DNA from: Auricularia sp. M13
Lineage: Eukaryota > Basidiomycota > Agaricomycetes > Auriculariales > Auriculariaceae
Direction of reading: 5' to 3'
DNA: 64,000 nt
Assembly: GCA_037042915.1 (NCBI GenBank)
Contig: CM073199.1
Location: 558,001 to 622,000, forward strand
Below are positions 1-11,262 of this stretch, in pieces. Position 1 is the first letter of the stretch. Every line of letters begins with the position of its first letter. The translations under genes were made by a program, and so were the position numbers. The notes under the pieces are model-generated. The model ran no database searches. It was not told the DNA's origin and worked only from the letters and a program-made list of their open reading frames with translations.

Positions 1-655
1 TATTTCTAGCGTGGTAAAGAGCACAGGTAAAAAACCGCAGAAGAGGGGCTTTCACGGATCGCAAAACATCCAGAATAAATTGAGCATCCTCCCAGTTCAT
101 AATCATCAGCTCGAAGCGCACGACCCGGCTCATGTTCTCGACAATGGCGTCGAGTCCACGTTTCCACTGAGCCCGCTGCATTGGATGGAGTAATCTGGTG
201 CCTGCATTCATTGGGCTCCGTACGAAAATGTAGAGGCCAGAGTTGCCAGACCGTCGTAAGGTATCCGGAAGCATCGATAGATCTCGACAGGATTTTGTCT
301 CTACCCAACCCCAAAGGCGAGGCGTAGCAAGCATGATAGTGCGCCAGTGCATGCAAACGTGGCTAGCTGGTACGACATAGTACCAAGACGGAGGCACGTC
401 GGCGACGTTGTCCCATACCCGATGCTCCAGGTCGATAGCACAGGTTAGAGACATGAAGATCATGGTTAGGATTTCGACCGGCAGGTCGTTGATGGAGCGT
501 AGTCGCATGGATGCGCAGTGGCTGGTCTCGTGATGCTGCAGCGCCAAATGCAAGTTGAGCGCAAGGTGGTCCAGGAGCAAGATACGGACGCAGATTAAAA
601 TGGCGCCACCCCCTGCGTCTATCGATCGGCCAGTTGCGGTACTTATTGTAGCCAT
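1..655 (-). CDS. F-box protein, 5' part (runs off the window)
   Basis: An unbroken frame runs leftward from an ATG at 655 to the window edge (218 codons, no stop). This is the first ATG after an in-frame stop. After about 55 residues with leucine-rich heptads comes a typical Agaricomycete F-box, roughly residues 57-110: INDLPVEILTMIF, then SHVCMHWRTIMLATPRLW. F-box proteins bind Skp1 and bring substrates to SCF ubiquitin ligases; such genes are numerous in mushrooms and usually continue into leucine-rich repeats, which would lie outside the window. No intron is needed in the visible part. The family call rests on the F-box motif alone; the substrate is unknown. Confidence 0.8.
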   Translation of the reverse strand, partial: MATISTATGRSIDAGGGAILICVRILLLDHLALNLHLALQHHETSHCASMRLRSINDLPVEILTMIFMSLTCAIDLEHRVWDNVADVPPSWYYVVPASHVCMHWRTIMLATPRLWGWVETKSCRDLSMLPDTLRRSGNSGLYIFVRSPMNAGTRLLHPMQRAQWKRGLDAIVENMSRVVRFELMIMNWEDAQFILDVLRSVKAPLLRFFTCALYHARN

Positions 656-806
656 GATAATATTTGTCGAAGCTACTTGCTGCAGAATTTCGCTCCATAT
701 CACTTAGAGCCAGGTTTTCTGCACACGAGACGCCTCAAGAAACCCAGAAGAAATATCTCATTGGCGTGAGTGCCGCCTTCACGTACAACCTCTCCTCGTG
801 TACACT

Positions 807-1490
807 CTAAATAGCGATGGAAAACTCGAAACGCTCAGCGCGACCGTTGAGCCGGCTGCGACGGCGGCTGCCTGCAAGACCCTGGCGCGTGAAGTTGGTG
901 AAACCGTTGCGCTCGAGCAGGTCAGCGACGCTGAGGCCCGTCGCGCAAAGCGGCTCGTCGAGCGTCTTCGCGCTCAGGGCATTGGCGACGTCGCTGCCGA
1001 CGACAGCAGGGTCGATGAGCGGCGTGATACCGCGCAGCTCGGGCGTGGCGGGGAGCGAGGCGTCGGAGCAGATGGTCGGGATGCTCTGCGCGAACGGGTT
1101 GAAGTTTTTCTCGGCCGCGACGAGCGCCTGGGCGGCCTCGATCGCGCTGTCAGAGCCGCCGAGGTCGGCCACTATCTTGTCGGCGAGCTGGAGCTGTAGG
1201 ATGCAATACTCGTGTGAACGAGAGCGTCGTGGGAAAGAGACGGCACGGGACGCACCTTGGCGCAGGCATTGGCACCGGCGAGAAGCACACCGGGCGAGGC
1301 ACCGGCATCCGTGGGGGCCACACCAGGCGCCCCGCCGTCGGCAGCAGCAATGATACCCTGGACAGCGCCTTCCTGGCCGAAACTGAAGAGTATAAGGACG
1401 GATAAAGAGCGAGAAAATGGCTGAAAGGCTTGCTCACCGGGCGCTGACGAAGGCTGCGAGGAGCGAAACAACAAAGGTCTTTGCGAACAT
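807..1490 (-). CDS. small secreted protein, 188 aa
   Basis: Three exons, complement(join(807..1193,1256..1382,1438..1490)), with GT-AG introns and a total of 567 nt in frame. The first 17 residues, MFAKTFVVSLLAAFVSA, are a clear signal peptide. The mature part is alanine-rich with a few cysteines (for example near NACAK, TICSDAS and PLCATG) and an NFT glycosylation sequon near the C-terminus. I recognise the general style of an Agaricomycete small secreted protein but no named domain or enzyme motif. It sits upstream of, and in opposite orientation to, the secreted lyase gene. The last ~25 residues are arginine-rich and unlike the rest, so the 3' end could be wrong if an unseen intron exists. 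Confidence 0.7.
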
Positions 1491-2634
1491 GGTCGATACG
1501 CAAGTCAAAGATGAGCGAGTGTTGGCGTTAGAGAGCGCGAAAGGTTGCAGAGAAAGGCGATACAGAGACTAGCTCTGGGCAAGGGCGTAGAGTCGGTCGA
1601 CGACTGTGAGGAAAAGGATCTGAGCGAGATGCAGGGATTTTATACGAGGATCTCACAGCAACGGTCGTCATGGCGTGTTCCGCGCGGCATTGATGGCTTC
1701 GTGCCTAGCCGTGATCCTTGTACGTTTGTCGTTCTCTTCCTGAGGTCTTTGTCTCGTCTTGGAAGCAATTTCAAGCCAGGGAACGTTGAAATATGAGCGC
1801 AGACTTCCAGATATCTTGGGCTACCGAATGCAGCGGAGCGGTATGAGGAGAAGATGAATAACGGCGCCGAGCGCTCGGCTAACGGTGTCCGGGATTTCTC
1901 CGACGCTACTCTTCCTCTTGCAGCCATGTCCAACGACTGTTCCTACCGTAGCCTGAATGTGCCCGATGCTCTATGGCAACAACGGCTGTGGCCTCCGAGA
2001 CACACGAGTGGAGCATGGCTCGGTTACGACGGCTAGAATTGGGCTCGTTCTTGACGACGGTGACCCGCGACGCCCGCCCCCAGCAGAAGCTTTCAGACGA
2101 CCAGGATCCCACGATGGAATGACGTGCTAGGAATACTCTAAACTGTCAAACTGGTGCTGAACTCTACGTGTCTAATGACAAGGCTGTCTGCTCGACCGAC
2201 CGCTGCAGCACCTGCCAGCATAGGCATGCTTGTAGCGAGCCCGCGCTCCGAATGAAGACGATTGCAGCGCCATCCTTCCACGCCTCAAACACAAATTTAC
2301 GCTGGCACACAGCTCCCGCGAAGCGCCGACTCTGCAATCAGATTCAGAACCGGTCAATCTTCTCGTACCCAGGCTCACGTGCGCGCCAATGCGCGATCCT
2401 GCTCGTCCCACGCTGCTGGCAGGCGACACGTGGTGCGGCCACGACCTCCGCTCTCCCCCCAAGCCTTCAATATACGCTGTGCGTGCGCGCATGGTCACGG
2501 TCGACGGTCCGGGCTCGCCCATGTTCGCGCTTCTCGTTCATGTGGGCGGCGATGGTCTTAAATAGCGGACAAGATGCTATCGCGAACCTGGTGCAGACGT
2601 GCTGTTGTCCAGTGCCCATCTGTCGCCAACTTCG
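1491..2634. other. intergenic, no gene seen
   Basis: About 1.1 kb between the secreted-protein gene and the PL8 lyase. Only short overlapping open frames with no recognisable protein features; it probably holds the divergent upstream regions of both genes. Confidence 0.5.
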
Positions 2635-5434
2635 ATGTGGACCTCGCCGTCGATTGTGTTGCTGGCTGCCACCGTGCTCCGTCCCGTGTGGGGTTCTGAC
2701 ATCGACACCATTCTTTCCCGGCGTGTCGCGCTGTTGAAGAGTGGATGGGACGCGGCGAGTCTCGCGTCCAGCACGCAGAGATTGCTCAGCACTGTACGTG
2801 CGGACTATACTTGGGCGGACGTCAACTACGCCGCTGGATGTCCCGCGCAACGTTCCAACTGGCCTGCGCAGGTGCGTTGTACGAAGCGCCGCTTATGATA
2901 GGCTCACGCTCTATTCAGAGCCACTGGAATCATATCAGTCCGTCGGCGAATTGTGACGCGAGCGAGACTTTTGTAGACTCACTATGCTTTCAGATCAACT
3001 CGCGGGTGCCTACGTAGGCGCAGCAGCCACGCAGTATGAAGGCGACGAGAACGTCCTGAACGTTACTCTCAGCGCCATGGACTGGTGGTTCTCGCGGGAC
3101 TTTACGAACGACAACTGTCTCGTGAACGGCGGGACGTCGAGCTGTCCATGTGGCACCGCGGGTCTGTGGAACACAAACTGGTGCGTCTGATCCCTAGTCT
3201 GCCTAGGATCCATCACTAAACATCCTTCAGGTATAGTAACGTGAGCGAATCAATCGTCGCTCGCGCACGCCATCTAACCCCAGTCCATACATAGGTCATC
3301 CTAATCCCGTCGTTGGTCGCCAACGTGTGCCTGCTACTTCAATCCTCCGAAGCTCTCACGGACACGGCGCGCGGGAACTGCACGCACATCACGGCGCGGG
3401 GGTTCAGCACGTTTGGCACTGGCGCCGGCTTTCTTGCTGGCGCCAACATTCTGCAAATAGCCTCGATAGGCATCTCCGCGGGATTGCTGAGCGGCGATGG
3501 GGATATGCTCGCCGAGGCCTACGGCCACATCAACGACGAGGTTGTCGTCCATCCCGAGATCAAGGTCGATGGTATCAAGCAGGATGGCGGATTCCAGCAG
3601 CATTTGGGCGTGCTGTACAATGGTGAGCCGCAGTCATCCTCCGCCCGAGGTCGTCGCTCACTTAGCGCCAGGGAACTACGGGAAGGCATTGTGAGTCGGT
3701 CGCGTCTGCGGAGCTCCCGAGTCTAAAGCGACGCAGCATCGAGAGCATCTTGTCTCTCGCCACTGAGTCGGCGGGAACGCAGTGGGAGAGCGCGCAAACG
3801 AACAAGGACGCCTTCGCTAGCCTGATCGACGGATCGGCATGGATGATATACGAGAATGTCAAGACTAAGATCTTGCACTGGGACTTTGTCAGCGTGCACC
3901 GCGTCATCCACATTTATGCTAAAGAATATCATAGAGCTCCCTTGCGCGGTTCATCAGCTTCCGCACTAACGACCTCGGGTATGCACTCCATTGGTTTGAC
4001 ACTGAAATCTCCTAGTCACTGACGGAATGTATTAGAGGCTCCGCGCAGACGGCTGGCATCCTCCTGAATGTCGACAGCATCCGGGATTTGGGTACGCTAT
4101 GGAATGAGCAGACGTTGGTCACAGTCGCGGACCTTCTCGAGACGCCGACTGGCAATGCAAATGTCGGCAACCTCTTTGGGAATCGAATGTTCTGGGCCAA
4201 CGACTATATGGTGAGTGGGAAATGGTGAATCCGAATTCCCTCTCAGTGTTTCCAGGTTCATCGTGGACGCAATTACATCACGACAGTCAAGATGTACTCG
4301 TCCCGCACCTCCAACACAGAATGCGTCAACGCGGCCAATCCTCTTGGGTCAGTCCTCGCTGCGATCTATCTCCTGCGATTGCACTCACGCGTTCGTAGAT
4401 TTCACCTGAGCGACGGGACGGTCTACACATACCTCGACGGCGACGAATACGAGAACATTGCCGCGTCATGGGACTGGAATCTTATCCCGGGGACCACTAC
4501 CGACTACGCTGCGACGCCGCTGTCATGCGGCACCGCGCAGCAGACTGGTCTTGAAAATTTTGTCGGCGGCGCATCTGACGGCGAGATCGGTGTTGCAGCT
4601 ATGCGGTTCACCAACCCGATCACCAAAGCACTCAGCTGGCAGAAGGCGTGGTTCTTCCTTCCCGGGGACGTGAGGAAAGTCATGGTGAACTCCATCGCGT
4701 CGTCGTCGCCTGGCATCGACGTATACTCCGTGCTGGAGCAGCGCCGCTTGGACGGAGATGTCTTGCTCGATGGTCGCCCTCTCCCGCAGCGCGATGGGCC
4801 TGCGAACTTCACAGAAGCCCGTACGCTATGGCATGGGAATACCGGCTACATCTTTGATACAGTCTTCCCGGACGCTGGGCTCAGTGTATCTTTCGGTCCT
4901 CGAACCGGCGCATGGTCATCTATCGGCACGTCCACGCAGCCGCCGGAAACTGTCGACTTGTTCGCTGCGTGGCTGCAGCACCCGCCCGCCAATCTTTCCG
5001 CTCCCGTATCATACTCCTTCCTCCCCGGCCTATCCAGCGCTGACTTCACGCAACAAGCGAGAAGGCTCCGCGTTCAGACGCTCGCGAACGACGACAACAA
5101 GATGGGTTTGTGGGACGATCGGAATGGCGTCCTCATGGCCGTGTTCTGGTCCGCAGACGAGCCGATGCAGCTCCCCAGCATTCTGGGAGTCTTGCCTGGC
5201 TTGAGCATCGAGGTGACGCAGCCCGTGGTGCTCATCGGGCGATTCGACAGCATCGACCCGCGAACGTGGACGCTCACCGTCGCCGATCCTGCTCAGAGTG
5301 GGGCAGCCCAGGTCGAGGTGAAGTTCGAATGGCTTCCAGGACCGTTCCCCATCGGAATTAAGCTGGGAGAGGTGAAGGTCGCGTTGCCTCAGGGCGCACA
5401 GGCGGGTAAGAGCGTTACGGTGTCCGTATTGTGA
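2635..5434 (+). CDS. secreted polysaccharide lyase family 8 (hyaluronate/chondroitin/xanthan lyase-like)
   Basis: Eleven exons: 2635..2871, 2919..2937, 2994..3180, 3231..3240, 3295..3622, 3672..3690, 3737..3887, 3935..3978, 4036..4210, 4256..4347, 4399..5434. They sum to 2298 nt, 765 aa, a normal PL8 length. A signal peptide (MWTSPSIVLLAATVLRPVWG) is followed by the alpha-toroid domain with GGTSSCPCGTAGLWNTNW (catalytic Asn region), then DGGFQQHLGVLYNGNYG around residues 248-264 (catalytic His and Tyr region) and MYSSRTSNTEC around 403-413 (Arg pair). The last exon encodes the beta-sandwich domains. PL8 enzymes cleave uronic-acid polysaccharides by beta-elimination outside the cell. Three exons are tiny (19, 10 and 19 nt), all forced by frame and by family alignment. 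The intron at 3691-3736 is the least certain. The substrate cannot be told from sequence. Confidence 0.93.
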
Positions 5435-6480
5435 TGATTCAAGCGCCAGGGACTTACGAACATGATGACATGGGGGAATACGTTGTCAAACAGCCTGCGC
5501 TTCACTTTCGCCGATGCGCAATGATCTGGAGTGAGGCGTTGCCGCCGGGCCGATGCCGTCTACGTCCGTTCACCCCGCTCTTGTCGGTCGTCTCAAGTGT
5601 CTCATCGAAGCAGAACGCCAGCTATTTCGAAGATGGTGTCTCAGAGAATTATCTTGCTCGGATAGGTCAATTGTTGTGACCGATCCCCGCTGCGGCGCTT
5701 CCTGCACGCGTGCAGGCGTCGGAGATGTCACAGAATGCGCCGCGCGCAGGTTGCTGGAGTCACCATGTTCCAACTGGAAATAACTGGATCTCATTTGTGA
5801 TATGTTGTTGTCGCGGTTGAACTGATTCACCAGCCATCGAACGGCGCCCGAGCATTCTCTGAGCGTCCTCTACCAGCGGTAGAACGGCGCCCGAACGTTC
5901 ACTGAATGTTCGGGCGCCGTTAAACGGGTGGAACCAGTGTGCTCGAGCTGCCTTTATGCTGCGCCCACGGAACCCATATAAAGGCCGCAATCCGAGGAGG
6001 TGCAACCAGTCGTTCCCATGCGGAGCATACGCTATCCGCGATTTTTGTCCTTGCTATGTCAGTTTCAGTCCTCGTCGGAAGCCCGAGCAATGTTACCAGA
6101 CGTTGGAACGACACGGCTACCTACGAGCACGGGAGGAGATTCTGAAACTGGGAGAGACTGAGTACGCTGCTTCCCTTGACTGAATCGTTCGAGCTGATGC
6201 TGTGCCCAGCCCGGAGCTCGTTCAGGTATGCAGGCGCGTATTGGGTGGGGCATAAGGATACTGAGCCATGGCCATTAAGTCTGGGGCCACCATCGGCTGG
6301 CCCTTGACGGGCTGGCCGGTGGAGAGCCTCGAGGAGACGGTAACCAGGCGTAAGTGATGATTACCCTCGATGATGCACAAACAATGTGCCTGAATTCTGG
6401 AAGCTGGAAGCTTGGAGGGCGCCCTTGATATCACGGACAACAATTCATTATGCAAGCAACTCTGCTTGCATTCTCAGTGG
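5435..6480. other. intergenic with one GC-rich palindrome
   Basis: Apart from the palindrome at 5838-5923, no gene or repeat is seen in this kilobase downstream of the lyase. Confidence 0.4.
5838..5923. repeat. GC-rich hairpin with direct and inverted copies
   Basis: The motif GAACGGCGCCCGA occurs at about 5838 and 5882 in direct orientation and again inverted (TTCGGGCGCCGTT) at 5909-5921. The second and third copies face each other across an 11-nt loop and form an almost perfect stem of about 14 bp. It could be a cruciform, a terminator-like structure or the end of a small element; no target duplication was found. Confidence 0.6.
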
Positions 6481-6489
6481 CGTTTCGAT

Positions 6490-7160
6490 AGTCCCCCGGC
6501 CCACGAGCGCATCCTTTGTCTCTCCCGCCCATAAATACGACGCATGACCGGGCGTTGGCACCCATCGGCTCCCTTTTGTCTCTCTGACCATGATGATGGT
6601 ATCCCTATTTCCCGTGATAACGCTGCCCGCTACATGCACCCACGCCAACCCTTCCCGGCAGGTCCACATTTGCTCCGGCCTTAAAGAGTGCGCATATTGC
6701 TTGCATTTGGCATATTTGAAGCTTACTGTGACGTTGCAATGCAGCCGAGTTCGAATCTGACGGGATCTTGTTCCCCCGCTCATCCCTGCAGACTCAAGGC
6801 TCTCGATACCGCTTCATGGGTCAGTACATACCCTAAGTCTCCAACGCTTTGTATGTGGTGTTCCCACCCTTCGTTGTCACCCGTCTCAGAGGGATTAACA
6901 ACTTCTCAGGGACGGCGAGACATCTGCGTTCTAGGCACGACGCTCTGACCGTGGCACGTAGTATTGTTTTTGCTGCCACAGACGAGACTGACAACAGCAT
7001 TTCCATGCACTGGCAGCGACAAACCCACTCAAGAGGATGCGTGCCATTGCCTGAGTTCCCATCCACCGCGCAATTTCGACAGCGGCCTATTAGCAAATCT
7101 CTGCTCACGTCTCGTTTCGTGTTATGCCTCCGAAGCGAGGAAGTGTCTAAGTAGGCCCAT
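6490..7160 (+). pseudogene. decayed copy of a dispersed gene family: promoter block plus remnants
   Basis: The segment from about 6512 (TTTGTCTCTCCCGCCCATAA, a TATA-type core) through ATGATGATGG at 6590 to CATGCACCCACGCC at 6634 matches blocks at 22,530-22,690 (+), 28,300-28,440 (-) and 31,739-31,900 (-). Further downstream, a stretch translating as FPPFVVTRLRG near 6870 resembles LTPFVVARLNG near 22,800. No continuous reading frame joins these pieces, so I treat the locus as a relic or unexpressed paralogue. The protein family is unknown. Confidence 0.45.
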
Positions 7161-7710
7161 ATAACCCTGTACTTCCTCCCTTCCTTCCTGTCCTTGGCTG
7201 CCGAGAATGGTGCCGAGTGTGTGAGACGAAGCACCGCCGACTTGGAGATACTGCACGGCCAAAAAAGCCAAGAGCTTAGAGGGGTTCCGAGATGGAGCTC
7301 AGGATCCAGTGCACCGTTTCCCGCGTCGCCGCATCAAGAAACCTCATAACCACCCTTCATCACCGGCAACGGAAAAGGCAGGCCGCGAGCGTGGGTGTTG
7401 TGGACTTGCCCATTAGTTGAATTTCAGACGGCGTGGTCCAGGTTAGAGTGACGCAGTCCGACGACTGTGCGATGTCCGACCGCGCACGACGCAGCACTTG
7501 TAGCCACGGGACTCGTCATCTGCGGCAATTCTGACCCAGCTACTGTGGACGGCGCCGGTGTTTGGCATATCGCCGATAGAGGAGACCGCGAAGACCATGA
7601 ACAACACAAACATGGATCTGAAAGGGGTGGATTACCCTCAGAGCCGCGAAAGTAAATCAGCGTCCAATTTAATACCGTAACAAGACGCCAACAACCAGTG
7701 ATTGGTCTCG
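7161..7710. other. intergenic, no gene seen
   Basis: Between the family remnant and the 3' end of the first rhomboid gene. Nothing recognisable. Confidence 0.4.
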
Positions 7711-9153
7711 CTAGACACGAACACAGGCTCTGATCCTTTCTCCTCGGTTGTTCATCTCATAACGCGTCTTCCTATTCCCGACATGGTCTCTCATCCATTG
7801 CCAACAACCAGGTCCCCAGCGAGAATAAGCGGCCCCGAATAATGCGCCGGAGAGATGTCCTGGTGCACTAGTCCAAGCAACCAAGTGCCGTACAGCTTCT
7901 GCAGTGGCATAGACCGCGCCGGCCTCCCGCCATGTAATGTCCCGGTTGAAGATAGTGATAATGGTTTCGTTACCTACTGGGCTGCACCAGAGTACCGCAG
8001 CGCCCGCATATGCTGTCCCAGAAGCACCAAAACTGAAGAGCAGTGGAATTGGATGCCAGGGCTTGAGCGTATGCGACATGAGCATTGCAGAGCTCGGCAA
8101 GCTGCGGATAGCTCTTTGGAATGCGATGAGCGAAACGACTTCGGGAAAGTAGGCGCTGAAGGCGCCAGCTAGAAAGCAATTCATGAGAGAGAGAGCGATG
8201 TGGTATGATGATCCCAGGACTGACAAATGACCCAGAAAGCGACTACTTGTGGAATTGCATATGTCCATTGAGGGTGGACACCGTCGTTCTCTCCGAAAAA
8301 TTCCAATGCCCCAAGAAAGGCTTCGAGCAACCTAAGTGATAGCAGAATCATATTGATCTCACATACCTATGCCATAAAGACAAATAGTGTTCAACGCGAG
8401 ATGTGGGAAGTCCATGTGTCTAAGCACCCGTCAGAATGGGAAGGAGCTGGATGACCAACAACTTACACAAATCCTGCAGTAAAGTACGTGTAACTGCGAC
8501 CAGATAATCCGTGGTGAAGAGAATGCCTGGCGAGGAAAGGCCAGCAGCGGGGTATGAGAAACGCAAGCAGTACACCGACGTGAATGCCAGTGACGATTTG
8601 GAACACGCGGAAAGCGTCATGGTGCTGGAAATGCATCCAGATAGTTCGACGGTACACCCAGTACACAGATCGGTGGATGAAATACGGCAGCCCGACGACG
8701 TGCTCATTGTACCATTTCCTCAAATGCTATGGCATTGGTGAATAGATAATAGGTGATACCGACCTTACTCACGTTCAGGGAATTGTGCATGCGAATGATA
8801 AGAGGGTTATTCTCCCCGAAACTGGCAAGGCAGCCGCATTTTCGTCCGTCGCCTGAATCGGGTAGATCGTGCAAAGCCCTGGTCCACCAGTACGCTTCTT
8901 GGCGATTTGTGACCCAGGCCGCGGACGCGAAGATGACTGCAGAACCGCCAATAAAGATCTGTAAAGAACGTCAATGCGCTCCGCCGGAAAACATCCCAAA
9001 CCGAACCGCGGTTTTGCGCAGAATGCGTGGTTGACGGCACACGGGGCCATCTGCGGTTTGCAGTACCATATTGATCTCCTTATCGTTCCCGACAAGGAGC
9101 TTAAGGGAGGTGCAAATACGTGGCCACGAGCGCTGCAGCCTGTGCGTGAACAT
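7711..9153 (-). CDS. rhomboid-family intramembrane serine protease, paralogue 1 (399 aa)
   Basis: Six exons: complement(join(7711..8168,8225..8320,8367..8419,8467..8726,8773..8958,9007..9153)), 1200 nt in frame. The C-terminal half carries the rhomboid signatures: GASGTAY (nucleophile Ser, GxSG) and, about 60 residues later, HLSGALFG (catalytic His). Several hydrophobic segments precede them, including TGIHVGVLLAFLIPRC. Rhomboids cut transmembrane substrates inside the bilayer; the hydrophilic, arginine-rich N-terminus before the first membrane segment would suit a mitochondrial (PARL/Pcp1-like) or secretory-pathway location, not resolved here. All intron positions match those of the copy at 11,263-12,717, which fixes the start MFTHRLQ and the unusual GTTCGG donor of intron 1. 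The acceptor of exon 5 (GCTCGAAG) was chosen by frame and alignment. Confidence 0.85.
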
Positions 9154-10557
9154 TGTTGACACGGGATGACGGGAGGTGTTCAAGAGTGGAAAAACGTGAA
9201 CAAACACAGGTTAAAATAATATTCGACATCCGCTGCTTCAGACAATGTTTGTGGACGACGTCATCACTGGTGTTTCTGGCCACGTTGGTTGCAGATTAGA
9301 AAGACCCTGTCGAAGAAGAATGCTCGCTCCAGTCTCACTTGATCAACCGATCAACCCTCTCAATGCATCCGGTATCGAAATTTCAGCGGAGTCTCATCAA
9401 GCACGACCGTACAAACGTTCACAAAAGAATGGGATCATTGGCTAAGCTTTCTCAACCTTAGTGTCGTCAAGGAGTGCGAGCTGCACAGGCAATGTGACTT
9501 CCGGATCTGCACCCGGAATAACTCCCACAGGCCCTTTCGGGCAATACCTGCTACCTTGTATGCTCAGAACGAGTTATGGATACGATTCTGTGGAGTGAGT
9601 AAGGAGTCCTGTGGTCCGTACTACAGTTACAGCTGACCAAGTTTGGCAATGCTCAAATATCGACGAATGCCAGATTTGAAAATGAGCTGTGAACATCCGG
9701 CTTTGGTAGATGGAAATTCCTGCAACATTGAAGACACTTCACGGAGCTATCAGTCATCACATTGAAGTACATAGAGGCCTCGATACGAATATGACGGGAA
9801 GGCTGCGCCGTCAAGTTTGCTCGGACCGCCTTCATTCGTAGTACAGCTGCAGACTGCGCCGAAAAAAATCTCAGGAAAGATATGCGGCGAAACCATAGAG
9901 GTTGAATAGAGGAAGTGAGGCTGCTTGCTTTCGTACGTGCAATTTCTTGCTGCAGAAGCCCAGGCAACTCTATGTAAGGCGACCTTTGTCCGCCTTAGAC
10001 ATCGATAATACTTATACCACGGACGACGCCCTTCCGCCTGCAGAAACAGATGTGTTGGGGATTCGCTTGTGCGTGCGGCGCAGTCTGACACGCCCGTTAT
10101 TGCGAAGAAGTTTAAAAGGTCCACAAACCGAGCCGGAGGTCACCGACAGGCAGCCTGGTCACCCGACAGATTGTGAGTGCTAGCGAGCCCAGACAACGGG
10201 CCTGCGCCTGCGATTACAAAATGTAAACGCGAAAGTGGCAGCACCAGACGGTCGAGGTCGAAGATCTGTGCGCGCCTGGTGCGCGCTCTGTCGGACCGCA
10301 GAGCCGTGCATTTCCGCGGATTATGCCCATTTATGGGCAACTTTCCGCGGAAAATGCCCATAGAAGGAAGGTGCAGCAGGAGGAACGTTTCGTATCAAAT
10401 AGTTTTCTATTGCGGATTCCGGCATCGAACGCTAAGACCTACTACCAAGGTAGCAGGAATGTCATTGCAAGCTCCGCGGAGGTTGTGCGTCGCGGAAAGT
10501 GAAGGATATCCATGCTGCTTCGGGCCATAAAAGTCTCACGCTGAAAGCATGCTATGG
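9154..10557. other. spacer between the rhomboid genes, with palindromes
   Basis: No convincing gene. Contains the Sac-type CCGCGG hairpin at 10,306-10,361. The region holds the promoter side of paralogue 1. Confidence 0.45.
10306..10361. repeat. nested hairpin with CCGCGG arms
   Basis: GCATTTCCGCGGA near 10,308 pairs with TTCCGCGGAAAATGC near 10,346; between them GCCCATTTATGGGC is itself a perfect palindrome. The CCGCGGATAT motif recurs inside both CAAGGGG MITEs, so the hairpin may derive from a related element. Confidence 0.55.
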
Positions 10558-11060
10558 CAAGGGGACACCGGAAGCAAATTGAACGGCACCGGGTCGGTAA
10601 CCTCTGCAAGCCACCGAGGCCCGACCCATCCATCCTATTTCCGCGGATATACCTCCGGTTTGCTTCCGGACAAGCGCAGCTCACCAAATTTTGTGGTACC
10701 TGGCAGCTTTCTGCTCCGAAAATAATATTTGATCAGCCACATGGGGTCCCAGACTGCCTTTGCATGCAGCAGGTTGCCCAAGGGTCTGATCTCGGAATGT
10801 TGATGTATTATGTCAGCCTATAATATGCATCCGAGGCTTCCCGGATCAGTGCCCTTGTAGTCATTCAGGGGGGTACACAAGGCCTAAAACTACTGCAAAT
10901 GTTGCACAATTTATTTTCTCAGTCAATATGAAGTTGAAATGGGCTCATTTGACCCTCTCCGGAGCTAAATTTGTGGGGGTCCCGAACCTCCCTAGCAGAA
11001 GGTCGACCGACCCATCCATCCTAACCCGGTGTTCCGGATTTTGCCGGCTGGGTCCCCTTG
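10558..11060. mobile_element. CAAGGGG MITE, copy 1 (hAT-type, 503 bp)
   Basis: Ends are CAAGGGGAC...GTCCCCTTG with a longer imperfect terminal inverted repeat (CAAGGGGACACCGG against CAAGGGGACCCAGCCGG). It is flanked by an exact 8-bp duplication TGCTATGG at 10,550-10,557 and 11,061-11,068. The 8-bp duplication and CA-GGGG termini fit nonautonomous hAT elements. There is no transposase frame inside. It shares both ends and internal stretches (GTCGGTAACCTCTGCAAG, CCCATCCATCC) with copy 2 at 46,518-46,935. Confidence 0.88.
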
Positions 11061-11262
11061 TGCTATGGGTCTCGTGTGCGAGAGGGTATGGTTGGAAGGC
11101 CCCTGACAGGCCGCGACACCGCACGGCTATGGACCAAGCTGATCGGACCGCTTCCTTGCGTGGGCTACGCAGTCATAGTTCCCGAAAGATGTTGCGAGAC
11201 ACACATTAATCCAAGGCGACGGATGCGTATATTGAAATGATGGTGATTCGAGCCTTTCTGTA

